From: Streptomyces xanthophaeus
GTDB taxonomy: Bacteria > Actinomycetota > Actinomycetes > Streptomycetales > Streptomycetaceae
Direction of reading: 5' to 3'
Assembly (NCBI RefSeq): GCF_030440515.1
Contig: NZ_CP076543.1
Coordinates: 5,466,501 to 5,530,500, forward strand
Length of the DNA: 64,000 bases
This document shows, one piece after another, positions 1 to 8,414 of this stretch. A program made the translations under genes and the position numbers. Position 1 is the stretch's first letter; each line of letters opens with the position of its first letter. The notes beneath the pieces are model-generated. The model worked only from the letters and a program-made list of their open reading frames with translations, was not told the DNA's origin and searched no databases.

Positions 1-200
1 GCGAGGAAGCCCCGACGCAGCACTCCATGGACGAGGAGCTCCAGCTCCTGACCGTCCACGGAGTGCTGCACCTGCTCGGCTACGACCACGAGGAGCCGGA
101 CGAGAAGGCGGAGATGTTCGGCCTCCAGGCGGCCATCGTCGACGGCTGGCGCGGTGAGCGCGGCATGACCGGTCCGTCCCCGGCTCCGACCGTCTCGTGA
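1..200 (+). CDS. ybeY: YbeY endoribonuclease / rRNA maturation factor, 3' end only
   Basis: This is the C-terminal part of a gene that begins before the window. Reading from base 3, it contains the family's zinc motif [13 protein letters not shown], whose three histidines bind the catalytic metal. YbeY is a metallo-endoribonuclease used in 16S rRNA 3' end maturation and ribosome quality control. After the motif comes a short tail ending in a TGA at 198-200. That stop overlaps the GTG start of the next gene (197-200, GTGA), so the two are probably translationally coupled. The assignment rests on the motif and on the classical ybeY-CorC-like order. Confidence 0.9.
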   Translation, partial: EEAPTQHSMDEELQLLTVHGVLHLLGYDHEEPDEKAEMFGLQAAIVDGWRGERGMTGPSPAPTVS

Positions 201-1501
201 ACGCCGCGCAGCTGATCACCGGCGCGGTACTGCTGGTGGTGGTGGCCTGGTTCGCGGCCTGCGCCGAGTCCGGGATCGCCCGCATTTCGATCTTCCGCGC
301 CGAGCAGGCCGTACGGGAGGGCCGGCGCGGCAGCGAGAAGCTCGCCCAGGTCGCCGGCGACCCCACCCGCTACCTCAACGTGGCCCTGCTCGTCCGGGTC
401 ACCTGCGAGATGGCCGCCGGGGTGCTCGTCACCTACGTCTGCCTCGACGAGTTCGGCGAGAACTGGACCGCGCTGCTCGTGGCCATCGCCGTGATGGTGC
501 TCGTCTCCTTCGTCGCCGTGGGCGTCTCCCCGCGCACGATCGGCCGCCAGCACCCGCTGAACACGGCGACCGCGGCCGCGTACGTCCTCGTACCGCTGGC
601 CCGGATCATGGGGCCGATCCCGCAGCTGCTGATCCTCATCGGCAACGCGCTCACGCCCGGGAAGGGCTTCCGCAAGGGGCCCTTCGCCTCCGAGGCCGAG
701 CTGCGCGCCATGGTGGACCTCGCGGAGAAGGAATCGCTGATCGAGGACGACGAGCGCCGCATGGTGCACCAGGTCTTCGAGCTCGGCGACACGCTGGTGC
801 GCGAGGTGATGGTGCCGCGCACCGACCTCGTCTGCATCGAGCGGTACAAGACGGTCCGTCAGGCGACCACGCTCGCGCTGCGCTCCGGTTTCTCCCGCAT
901 CCCGGTGACCGGGGAGAACGAGGACGACATAGTCGGGATCGTCTACCTGAAGGACCTGGTCCGCAAGACGCACATCAGCCGGGAGGCCGAGGCCGACCTG
1001 GTCTCGACCGCCATGCGGCCGGCCGTCTTCGTGCCGGACACCAAGAACGCGGGCGATCTGCTGCGCGAGATGCAGCAGGTGCGCAACCACGTGGCCGTCG
1101 TCATCGACGAGTACGGCGGCACGGCCGGCATCGTCACCATCGAGGACATCCTCGAAGAGATCGTCGGCGAGATCACGGACGAGTACGACCGGGAACTCCC
1201 GCCCGTCGAGGACCTCGGCGAGGACCGCTACCGGGTCACCGCCCGGCTCGACATCACCGACCTCGGTGAGCTGTTCAAGGTCGAGGCCTTCGACGACGAG
1301 GACGTGGAGACGGTCGGCGGACTGCTGGCGAAGGCGCTGGGACGGGTGCCGATCGCGGGCGCCTCCTCGGTGGTGGAACTGCCGGACGGGCGTCCGCTGC
1401 GGCTGACCGCCGAATCCCCGGCGGGCCGGCGGAACAAGATCGTGACGGTTCTGGTGGAGCCGGTGGCCGCGGCGGAGACCGCGGGGGAGGAGGGGGAATG
1501 A
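197..1501 (+). CDS. CNNM/CorC-HlyC family membrane protein (hemolysin-family transporter)
   Basis: The 434-residue protein has an N-terminal DUF21/CNNM membrane domain with about three or four hydrophobic segments (residues 1-150). A pair of CBS domains follows at roughly 205-325, including [12 protein letters not shown] and the typical [22 protein letters not shown]-terminal CorC_HlyC domain lies at about 340-425. Such proteins are linked to Mg2+/Co2+ efflux or homeostasis; the old name hemolysin is historical. The start GTG overlaps the ybeY stop, and its own TGA overlaps the next ATG (1498-1501), so it is the middle gene of a tightly coupled operon. The substrate is not shown by the sequence. 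Confidence 0.9.
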   Translation: MNAAQLITGAVLLVVVAWFAACAESGIARISIFRAEQAVREGRRGSEKLAQVAGDPTRYLNVALLVRVTCEMAAGVLVTYVCLDEFGENWTALLVAIAVMVLVSFVAVGVSPRTIGRQHPLNTATAAAYVLVPLARIMGPIPQLLILIGNALTPGKGFRKGPFASEAELRAMVDLAEKESLIEDDERRMVHQVFELGDTLVREVMVPRTDLVCIERYKTVRQATTLALRSGFSRIPVTGENEDDIVGIVYLKDLVRKTHISREAEADLVSTAMRPAVFVPDTKNAGDLLREMQQVRNHVAVVIDEYGGTAGIVTIEDILEEIVGEITDEYDRELPPVEDLGEDRYRVTARLDITDLGELFKVEAFDDEDVETVGGLLAKALGRVPIAGASSVVELPDGRPLRLTAESPAGRRNKIVTVLVEPVAAAETAGEEGE

Positions 1502-1851
1502 CCCCGGAGCAACTGCGCGCGTTCTGCCTGGGTTTCAACGCGGCGGTGGAGGAGTTCCCCTTCACTCCGGAGACCTCGGTGTTCAAGGTGCTGGGCAAGG
1601 TGTTCGCGCTGTCGGCGCTGGACGCGGAACCGCTCAAGGTCAACCTCAAGTGCGACCCGGAGCTGGCGGTGCGGCTGCGCGAGGAGCACGAGGCGATCGT
1701 GCCGGGCTACCACATGAACAAGCGGCACTGGAACACGGTGACGGTGGGCGGGGTCCCCGACGCGATGCTCCGTGAGCTCGTCGAGGACTCCTACGACCTG
1801 GTGGTGGCGGGGCTGCCGCGGGTGGAGCGGCTGAAGCTCGACCGGCCCTGA
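1498..1851 (+). CDS. MmcQ/YjbR-family protein
   Basis: This small 117-residue protein has the YjbR (CyaY-like fold) signature: alternating strands ending in VNLKCDPELAVRLREEH, then the conserved HMNKRHWNTVTVGG segment before a final helix. The family is described as DNA-binding-like, but no firm biochemical role is known. The ATG overlaps the preceding stop by four bases, so it shares the ybeY/CNNM transcript. Length matches the family (about 110-125 residues). Confidence 0.85.
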   Translation: MTPEQLRAFCLGFNAAVEEFPFTPETSVFKVLGKVFALSALDAEPLKVNLKCDPELAVRLREEHEAIVPGYHMNKRHWNTVTVGGVPDAMLRELVEDSYDLVVAGLPRVERLKLDRP

Positions 1852-1911
1852 TCGGGGGCCCCGACGGGGTCGTTGCACGGCCGGACAGTGGCGCTCCCTA
1901 TGCTTTCGACC

Positions 1912-2268
1912 ATGACGGAGAGCACCGGGATCGACCCCGAGGACAGCAAGATCATCACGCTGGCGCGCAGCGCCCGGGCCCGCAACGCGGTGCCCGAGGG
2001 GGCGGCGGTGCGGGACGAGACGGGCCGCACGTACGTCGCCGGGACGGTGGCGCTCGACTCCCTGAAGCTGAGCGCGCTGCAGACCGCGGTCGCGATGGCG
2101 GTGGCGAGCGGTGCGCGGTCGCTGGAGGCGGCGGCCGTCGTCAGCGCGGCCGACGCCCCGGCCGAGGCGGACCGCGCGGCCGTCCGTGACCTCGGCGGCC
2201 CGGACACCCCGGTCCTCCTGGCGGCCCCGGACGGCACCCTGAAGTCGACGACCCCGGCCGGCCCCTAG
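1912..2268 (+). CDS. Cytidine-deaminase-like protein lacking catalytic residues
   Basis: This 118-residue protein has the outline of a short cytidine deaminase: an N-terminal helix, the strand GRTYVAGTVALDSLKLS, then the helix that normally carries the catalytic His/Cys-Ala-Glu, here ALQTAVAMAVASG. There is no cysteine and no histidine anywhere, so it cannot bind the catalytic zinc in the usual way. The ATG at 1912 is preferred because a TATGCT -10-like hexamer lies seven bases before it (1899-1904), the leaderless pattern seen often in this window. Genes near era in Streptomyces are often labelled cytidine deaminase; here activity looks unlikely. It may have a structural or regulatory role. 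Confidence 0.7.
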   Translation: MTESTGIDPEDSKIITLARSARARNAVPEGAAVRDETGRTYVAGTVALDSLKLSALQTAVAMAVASGARSLEAAAVVSAADAPAEADRAAVRDLGGPDTPVLLAAPDGTLKSTTPAGP

Positions 2269-2591
2269 CCTCCCGGCGGGGCCGACCGACAACTCCCCGC
2301 CCGGCCGAAGTCAGCCCCGCCGGCGGCACCATCCCAGCCTCGGCCGAGCCACATTTCAGCCTTGGCCCGGCCAAAGTCAGCCCCGCCGGCGTTTGAGGCG
2401 AGGGTCCGGGCGGAGCCCGGTGCCCGGCGGAGCCGGGTTTCCTGGGGCTCCGCCCCAGACCCCGCGCCTCAAACGCCGGCGAGGCTGGAAGTGGCCCGCG
2501 CCTCGAACGCCGGCGGGGCTGGAAGTGGCCCGGGTCTCGAACGCCGGCGGGGCGGGCCGGCGCAGGGGGAGTGGTTGCCCCGGCCGGGAGG
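2269..2591. repeat. Intergenic cluster of GC-rich Streptomyces-type repeats
   Basis: The gap between two convergent genes is filled with copies of a short repeat whose core reads CCTCAAACGCCGGCGGGGCT or its complement. One inverted copy is at 2379-2400. Three direct copies lie near 2464-2490, 2498-2524 and 2534-2553. The material between the inverted and direct copies (about 2401-2463) is itself a GC-rich palindrome-like segment with GGCTCCGCC. No gene fits here. Related copies occur at 6462-6507, 36386-36440 and 41797-41870. Confidence 0.8.
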
Positions 2592-3875
2592 CTAGCGGCG
2601 GTGGCGGCGGATCGTCATCGCCATCAGCGCGGCCATCGCGCACAGCGCGCCCGAGGCGTACCAGACGGTGTCGTACGAGCCCGTGAGGTCGCGGGTCAGG
2701 CCGCCCAGGAAGGCCACCAGTGCCGCGCCGACCTGGTGCGAGGCCAGGACCCAGCCGAAGACGATCGCGCCGTCGTCCCCGTAGTGCTCGCGGCACAGGG
2801 CGATCGTCGGCGGGACGGTCGCGACCCAGTCCAGGCCGTAGAAGACGATGAAGAAGAGCAGCGGCGGCCGCACCGTCGGTGCCAGCAGCATCGGCAGGAA
2901 GAGCAGCGAGACCCCGCGCAAGGCGTAGTAGACGGCCAGCAGCCGCCGCGAGTCGAAGCGGTCCGTGAACCAGCCCGAGGCCACCGTGCCGATCACGTCG
3001 AACACGCCGACCACCGCCAGCAGCCCCGCGGCCGCCGTCACCGGCATGCCGTGGTCGTGGGCGGCGGGCACGAAATGGGTCTTGACCAGGCCGTTGGTCG
3101 AGGCCCCACAGATCGCGAACGTACCGGCCAGCAGCCAGAACGGGCCGGTCCGGGCCGCGTCGAGGAGCACCCGCAGGGCGCGCCGGGCCGCGCCCGGGAC
3201 CGGGGCCGGCTTCGGCGCGTACGTGCCGCCGTACGGCGCGAGCCCCACGTCCGCCGGGTGGTCGCGCAGCAGCAGCCACACGAAGGGGACGACGGCCAGG
3301 GCCGACAGGGAGACCGTCACCGTCGCCGGGCGCCAGCCGTGGTGCTCGACCAGCCAGGCCAGCAGCGGCAGGAAGACCAGCTGGCCGGAGGCCCCGGCCG
3401 CGGTCAGGATGCCGGTGACCAGCCCGCGGCGGGCGGTGAACCAGCGGCCCGTCACCGTCGCCGCGAAGGCCAGGGCCATGGAGCCGCTGCCCAGCCCCAC
3501 GAGGACGCCCCAGAACAGCACCAGCTGCCAGGGCGCGGTCATCCACACCGTGGCCAGCGAGCCCGAGGCGATGACGAGCAGGGCCAGGGCCACGACCCGG
3601 CGGATGCCGAAGCGGTCCATCAGGGCCGCGGCGAAGGGGGCGGTGAGCCCGTACAGCGCGAGATTGACGGAGACGGCGAGGCCGATGGTCCCGCGCGACC
3701 AGTCGAACTCCGCGTGCAGCGGCTCGACGAGCAGTCCGGGCAGGGAGGCGAAGCCGGCAGCGCCGATGATCGTCACGAAGGTGACGGCGGCGACGAACCA
3801 GGCGCGGTGGACGCGGGCGGGCCGGTGTGGGGAGCGGCGGTCCACGGGAGCGGAGGCGGGGGCTGTCTGGGGCAC
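2592..3875 (-). CDS. MFS transporter
   Basis: The 427-residue protein has about twelve hydrophobic segments in the two-times-six pattern of the major facilitator superfamily. The loop between helices 2 and 3 includes LMDRFGIRRVV, a motif A variant, and a basic loop lies near the middle. The first 15-20 residues are polar. It is transcribed divergently from the GATase1/AraC regulator (start 3947), which suggests that regulator controls it. The substrate cannot be read from the sequence; the divergent-regulator pairing is common for efflux pumps. Confidence 0.88.
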   Translation of the reverse strand: MPQTAPASAPVDRRSPHRPARVHRAWFVAAVTFVTIIGAAGFASLPGLLVEPLHAEFDWSRGTIGLAVSVNLALYGLTAPFAAALMDRFGIRRVVALALLVIASGSLATVWMTAPWQLVLFWGVLVGLGSGSMALAFAATVTGRWFTARRGLVTGILTAAGASGQLVFLPLLAWLVEHHGWRPATVTVSLSALAVVPFVWLLLRDHPADVGLAPYGGTYAPKPAPVPGAARRALRVLLDAARTGPFWLLAGTFAICGASTNGLVKTHFVPAAHDHGMPVTAAAGLLAVVGVFDVIGTVASGWFTDRFDSRRLLAVYYALRGVSLLFLPMLLAPTVRPPLLFFIVFYGLDWVATVPPTIALCREHYGDDGAIVFGWVLASHQVGAALVAFLGGLTRDLTGSYDTVWYASGALCAMAALMAMTIRRHRR

Positions 3876-3946
3876 GCCGACAGCTTCCGGCCACCCGGGG
3901 ACCGTACGAAAGTGGCTTGACTGTCATGCTTCGCTACGATCGGGCC

Positions 3947-4984
3947 ATGGAGTCGGAGAAGAAGGCACACCGGGTCGTCGTCCTCGCCCTCACCGGGCTG
4001 CTGCCCTTCGAGCTCGGTATCCCGCACCGGATCTTCGGGCGGGCCAAGGACCCGGCCGGGCGGCCGCTGTACGAGATCCTCACGTGCGGGCTCGCCCCGG
4101 GGCCGGTGCGCACGGACGCCGACTTCGCGATCCACGTCGAGCACGGCCCGGAGCTGCTGGCCACCGCCGACACCGTGGTGGTGCCGGCCTCGTACGAGCT
4201 GGGCCCGGTCCACGAGGAGGGCCGGCTGACCGGCGAGCTCGCGGCGGCCCTCGCCCACATCCGGCCCGGCACCCGGCTCGTCTCCATCTGCACGGGCGGC
4301 TACGTACTCGCCGCGGCCGGGTACCTGGACGGGCGCCCCGCCACCACCCACTGGGCCTCCGCCGAGCACTTCCAGCGGCTCTTCCCGGCCGTCCGGGTCG
4401 ACCCGGACGTCCTCTACACCGACGACGGGGACGTGCTGACCTCGGCCGGAGTCGCCGCCGGTGTCGACCTGTGCCTGCACATCGTGCGCCGCGACCACGG
4501 CACGGCCGTCGCCAACGAGGTGGCCCGGCGGACCGTCGTACCGCCCCACCGGGAGGGCGGGCAGGCGCAGTTCATCGCGCGCCCGATGCCGGAGCCGCAG
4601 CTCGCCACCACCACGGCGGCCCGCGCCTGGGTGCTGGACCGGCTGCACGAACCGCTCCGGCTGACCGACCTGGCCCGGCAGGAGGCCATGTCGGTACGGA
4701 CGTTCACACGCCGGTTCCGCGAGGAGTCGGGCGTCAGCCCCGGCCAGTGGATCGTCGGCCGGCGGGTGGAGCGGGCCCGGCAGCTGCTGGAGCAGACGGA
4801 GCTGCCCATGGAGCAGGTGGCGCGGGACAGCGGCTTCGGTACGGCCCAGTCCCTGCGCAAGCACGTGCAGGCGGCGCTGGGAGTGAGCCCCACGGCCTAC
4901 CGGCGCACCTTCCGTGCGGCAGACGGGACGGGCAACCTGCCATCTCCTGATGGGCCATCAGTTACTGCCGGACCCGCGCATTGA
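3947..4984 (+). CDS. GlxA-type transcriptional regulator (DJ-1/PfpI domain plus AraC HTH)
   Basis: The 345-residue protein has an N-terminal DJ-1/PfpI-like class I amidotransferase fold at residues 8-180, with the nucleophile-elbow sequence LVSICTGGYVLAAAG. A C-terminal AraC double helix-turn-helix lies at about 220-320, including MSVRTFTRRFREESG and MEQVARDSGFGTAQSLRKH. ATG 3947 was chosen because TACGAT (3935-3940) lies six bases before it, a leaderless arrangement; an in-frame ATG at 3926 is possible. It is divergent from the MFS gene and probably regulates it. The ligand is unknown. Confidence 0.85.
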   Translation: MESEKKAHRVVVLALTGLLPFELGIPHRIFGRAKDPAGRPLYEILTCGLAPGPVRTDADFAIHVEHGPELLATADTVVVPASYELGPVHEEGRLTGELAAALAHIRPGTRLVSICTGGYVLAAAGYLDGRPATTHWASAEHFQRLFPAVRVDPDVLYTDDGDVLTSAGVAAGVDLCLHIVRRDHGTAVANEVARRTVVPPHREGGQAQFIARPMPEPQLATTTAARAWVLDRLHEPLRLTDLARQEAMSVRTFTRRFREESGVSPGQWIVGRRVERARQLLEQTELPMEQVARDSGFGTAQSLRKHVQAALGVSPTAYRRTFRAADGTGNLPSPDGPSVTAGPAH

Positions 4985-5056
4985 CTTCTCCCGCCCCCCG
5001 CTCGTGAATGACCCCCAGCGCCGGGCTCGGGCGCGCGGGAACCCAGGGGGCGGGCA

Positions 5057-6397
5057 GTGCGGATCGGGGCGCGGAAGCGGAGATGGCCGGCGGCCGTGGG
5101 CCTGGCCGTGCTGGCGGCCACGACCGGGAGCGCGCTGAGCGCGCCCGCCGCGGCCGAGGGCGAGACACCCCCCGGCCAGGTGGACTTCCCGACCCACTGT
5201 CCGGCGCCCCAGGAGGCCGGGCTCCCGCCCGCGGACGGGCCGACCACCGCGCGGATCACCGTCGACAACCCGGCCCCGCAGGTCGGCGACACCGTCACCG
5301 TGACCTACCAGGTGGTCCGGACCCCCGCCCTCAACCCGGCGGGCGGCGAACTCCCCGCCGACGTGCTGACCCCGACCGGCCGGATCCTGCTGGCGGGCGC
5401 CCAGACCGGCGAGGTCACGGTGGTCGGGGCCAAGCGCAACGATCCCGTCCCGGCGGGCGCGCCCCTCCCCGCCGTCACGATGACCGGCACGTTCACCGTC
5501 ACCGCGCCCGGCGAGACCACGCTCGCCCCGGGCAGCTACACCCTGCACACCGGCCACCTCCTGGACCTCGACACCACCTGCACCGCCGATGCCGCATCCG
5601 CAACTCCCGTCTCCGCCCGCCTGACCGCGACCGCGCTGCCGACGGCCAACCTGCGCACCGTCTTCCTCGGCGCGGCCCAGGGCCGGCCGGGCGCCAAGGT
5701 CAAGGTCACCGCCGCGGGCTTCCCGCCGGGCGCGGCCGTCACGGTGGCCGGCCGGGCCGGCGCCGCCGAGACCGCCGACCGGGTGAGCGCCACCGCCGAC
5801 GAGCTGGGCACGGCCCTGGTCGAGCTGCCGGTCACGGACAAGGCCACCACCGCGGTGATCGCCTACGAGGGCGGCACCTGGTCGGCGCGCCAGGGCTCGG
5901 GCCCGGCCGCGTACACGGTCATCGACGCGGCTCCGCCGCCGTCCTCAGCCACCCGGAAGGTCACGGCCACCGTCGAGCCGGGCGTGCTCGGCATGACCCA
6001 GACCGGCGAGGACATCACCTTGGGCGCCGTCCCGTACGGCGACGGCGGCGCAGCCCCCGGCCGGATCGGGACGGTGACCGTCACCGACGCCCGGGGCGGC
6101 CCGGCCGGCTGGTCCCTGATCGGCAAGGTCACCGACTTCACCGGACCCGGCGGGATCCGCATCCCGGGCGCCTCCCTGTCCTGGACCCCGAGGTGCGTGG
6201 CGGCCGCGGGCAGCAGCAGCACCTGTACGCCGGGCAGCGCGGGCGTCGTCGGCCCGGAGGGGGCCCTGCTGGCCTCCACCCCCGACGCCCCGCTGGTCGG
6301 CGGCACCTTCACGATCGACGCCACGGTCACCCTCAAGGTGCCGCCGTACACCCCGCCGGGTGCGTACACGGCGGTACTGTCGCTGACCCTGTCGTGA
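5057..6397 (+). CDS. Secreted WxL-domain-like surface protein
   Basis: The 446-residue protein has a clear Sec signal peptide (KRRWPAAVGLAVLAATTGSA, cleavage after AAA near residue 33). Several Ig-like beta-sandwich regions rich in Thr, Val and Pro follow. The C-terminal about 150 residues look like a WxL domain: VTDARGGPAGWSLIGKV contains a W-x-L, and the protein ends in YTAVLSLTLS like WxL proteins. In Firmicutes, WxL proteins are held on peptidoglycan together with DUF916 proteins. The next gene encodes a DUF916-like protein and overlaps by four bases (6394-6397), which supports the assignment. Exact function is unknown. Confidence 0.7.
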   Translation: MRIGARKRRWPAAVGLAVLAATTGSALSAPAAAEGETPPGQVDFPTHCPAPQEAGLPPADGPTTARITVDNPAPQVGDTVTVTYQVVRTPALNPAGGELPADVLTPTGRILLAGAQTGEVTVVGAKRNDPVPAGAPLPAVTMTGTFTVTAPGETTLAPGSYTLHTGHLLDLDTTCTADAASATPVSARLTATALPTANLRTVFLGAAQGRPGAKVKVTAAGFPPGAAVTVAGRAGAAETADRVSATADELGTALVELPVTDKATTAVIAYEGGTWSARQGSGPAAYTVIDAAPPPSSATRKVTATVEPGVLGMTQTGEDITLGAVPYGDGGAAPGRIGTVTVTDARGGPAGWSLIGKVTDFTGPGGIRIPGASLSWTPRCVAAAGSSSTCTPGSAGVVGPEGALLASTPDAPLVGGTFTIDATVTLKVPPYTPPGAYTAVLSLTLS

Positions 6398-7392
6398 CCG
6401 GCCGCCCGCGGCTGCGGCAGCCGCTGCGCGGGGCTCTCCCCGCCCCGCCCTTTCTCCGTTTCCCGGGGCTCCGCCCCGGACCCCGCGCCTCGATTGCCGC
6501 CGGTGCTGTTCTTGCCGCCGGGATCGTCCTCCTGCTCGCCGCGCCGGCCGAGTCCGCGGACAACGGGCAGTGGTCCGTGCTGCCCGCCGCGACAGGCGTC
6601 GGACAGCGGCCCTGCTTCTACCTCGCCGCCGCGCCCGGCCAGGACGTCACCGACGCCGTCACCGTCACCAACCGCACCGACCGGCCCCGTACCTTCCGGC
6701 TGTACGCCGCCGACGCCTACAACACCGCCCGCGACGGCGGCTTCGCCCTGCGCGGGCCCGACGAGCCGCGGCTGGCCACCGCCGCGTGGGCGAAGCTCGA
6801 CCGGGAGCGGGTCACCGTGGCGGCCCGCTCGTCGGTCTCCGTCCGTTTCACCCTCACCGTCCCCGACCGCGCGGAGCCGGGGGACCACCCCGGCGCCGTC
6901 GTGGCACTGGAGGAACGGCCGGCCGTCGCGGCCGGCACCGGCCGGGGGATCGGCGTGGAGCAGGCCGTCGCCGCCCGGCTGTACCTGCGGGTGACCGGAC
7001 CCACCGCCCCCGCCCTCACCGTCCGGAGGGTCACCGTGAACCGGCGCGGCTCCGGCGCGGACGTCTCGTACACGCTCCACAACATCGGCAACGTCACCCT
7101 CCGCCCCCGGGCCACCCTCACCGCCGCCGGGGCACTCGGCCGGCCGCTCCTCGCCCGCGAGCTCGGCGGGCTGCCCGCCGAACTGCTGCCGGGTCAGGAA
7201 GTACGGCTCGGCGCCCGTTGGGAGGGCGCGCCCAGAGCGGAATGGGCCGAGGTCACGGTGCGCGCCCGGGCCGACGGAACCACAGCTCAGGGCCGTGCGG
7301 ACCTCGCCGAGTACCCCTCGCTCACGGCCGTGCCGGCCCTTGTCGCCGTGATCTGGTCGGCGCTGGGAGCCGCATCGGGGAGAATGGCCCGT
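6394..7392 (+). CDS. DUF916-like WxL partner membrane protein; reading frame has no stop before era
   Basis: The GTG at 6394 overlaps the upstream TGA. Residues 1-38 are basic and partly encoded by a GC-rich repeat (6462-6507). A hydrophobic signal or anchor segment at about 33-55 follows, ending LLLAAPAESA. The body resembles DUF916: FYLAAAPGQDVTDAVTVTNR, a beta-sandwich, then a second domain like the DUF3324 half. It ends in a hydrophobic stretch, LTAVPALVAVIWSALGAASG (about 309-328). There is then no stop: the frame continues through RMAR straight into era and ends only at 8334. Either the true product is a 646-residue fusion with Era, or the original 3' end was lost. The end given is the last base before the era start. 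Confidence 0.7.
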
Positions 7393-8334
7393 ATGAGCGA
7401 TCGTTCCCCCGAGTCCACCGCCCCGCACCGTGCGGGGTTCGCCTGTTTCGTCGGCCGCCCCAATGCGGGGAAGTCGACCCTCACCAACGCACTCGTGGGC
7501 ACCAAGGTCGCGATCACCTCCAACCGGCCGCAGACCACCCGCCACACCGTCCGCGGCATCGTGCACCGCCCCGACGCCCAGCTCGTCCTCGTGGACACGC
7601 CCGGCCTGCACAAGCCGCGCACCCTGCTCGGCGAGCGCCTCAACGACGTCGTACGGACCACCTGGGCCGAGGTCGACGTCATCGGCTTCTGCCTGCCGGC
7701 CGACCAGAAGCTCGGCCCCGGCGACAAGTTCATCGCCAAGGAGCTTGCGGGGATCAAGAAGACCCCCAAGATCGCCATCATCACCAAGACCGACCTGGTC
7801 GAGTCCAAGCAGCTGGCCGAGCAGCTCCTCGCCGTGCACCAGCTCGGCGCCGAGCTCGGCTTCGAGTGGGCCGAGATCGTCCCCGTCTCGGCCGTCGGCG
7901 ACACCCAGGTCCAGCTGCTGGCCGACCTGATCGCGCCGCTGCTGCCGGAGAGCCCGCCGCTGTACCCCGAGGGCGACCTCACCGACGAGCCCGAGATGGT
8001 CATGGTCGCGGAGCTGATCCGAGAGGCCGCGCTGGAGGGCGTCCGGGACGAGCTCCCGCACTCCATCGCCGTGGTCGTCGAGGAGATGATCCCGCGCGAG
8101 AACCGTCCGGCGGACCGCCCGCTGCTCGACATCCACGCCAACGTCTACATCGAGCGGCCGAGCCAGAAGGGCATCATCATCGGCCCGAAGGGCTCCCGCC
8201 TTAAGGAGGTCGGGATGAAGTCGCGCAAGCACATCGAGGCGCTGCTCGGCACCCCGGTCTTCCTCGACCTGCACGTGAAGGTCGCCAAGGACTGGCAGCG
8301 GGACCCCAAGCAGCTGCGCAAGCTCGGTTTCTGA
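7393..8334 (+). CDS. era: GTPase Era
   Basis: The 313-residue protein carries all GTPase motifs: G1 GRPNAGKST, the G2 region around RGIVHRP, G3 DTPG, G4 TKTD, and a C-terminal KH domain with GIIIGPKGSRLKEVG that binds the 3' end of 16S rRNA. Era acts in 30S subunit assembly at the membrane. ATG 7393 is favoured because GAGAAT (7380-7385) lies seven bases upstream, a leaderless promoter pattern; ATG 7384 is also in frame. The upstream DUF916-like frame runs into it without a stop, which is unusual. A strong hairpin terminator follows. Confidence 0.95.
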   Translation: MSDRSPESTAPHRAGFACFVGRPNAGKSTLTNALVGTKVAITSNRPQTTRHTVRGIVHRPDAQLVLVDTPGLHKPRTLLGERLNDVVRTTWAEVDVIGFCLPADQKLGPGDKFIAKELAGIKKTPKIAIITKTDLVESKQLAEQLLAVHQLGAELGFEWAEIVPVSAVGDTQVQLLADLIAPLLPESPPLYPEGDLTDEPEMVMVAELIREAALEGVRDELPHSIAVVVEEMIPRENRPADRPLLDIHANVYIERPSQKGIIIGPKGSRLKEVGMKSRKHIEALLGTPVFLDLHVKVAKDWQRDPKQLRKLGF

Positions 8335-8340
8335 GACACG

Positions 8341-8389
8341 ACGACGAACGGGCGCCGGTCCCCGTGCGGGGGCGGCGTCCGTTCGTCGT
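8341..8389. terminator. Hairpin terminator after era
   Basis: ACGACGAACGGGCGCC (8341-8356) pairs with GGCGTCCGTTCGTCGT (8374-8389) with one mismatch. It lies seven bases after the era stop and just before the convergent methyltransferase stop, so it can serve both directions. Confidence 0.75.
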
Positions 8390-8414
8390 TCCGTCCGTCC
8401 GTGGTTCCCTCGGG

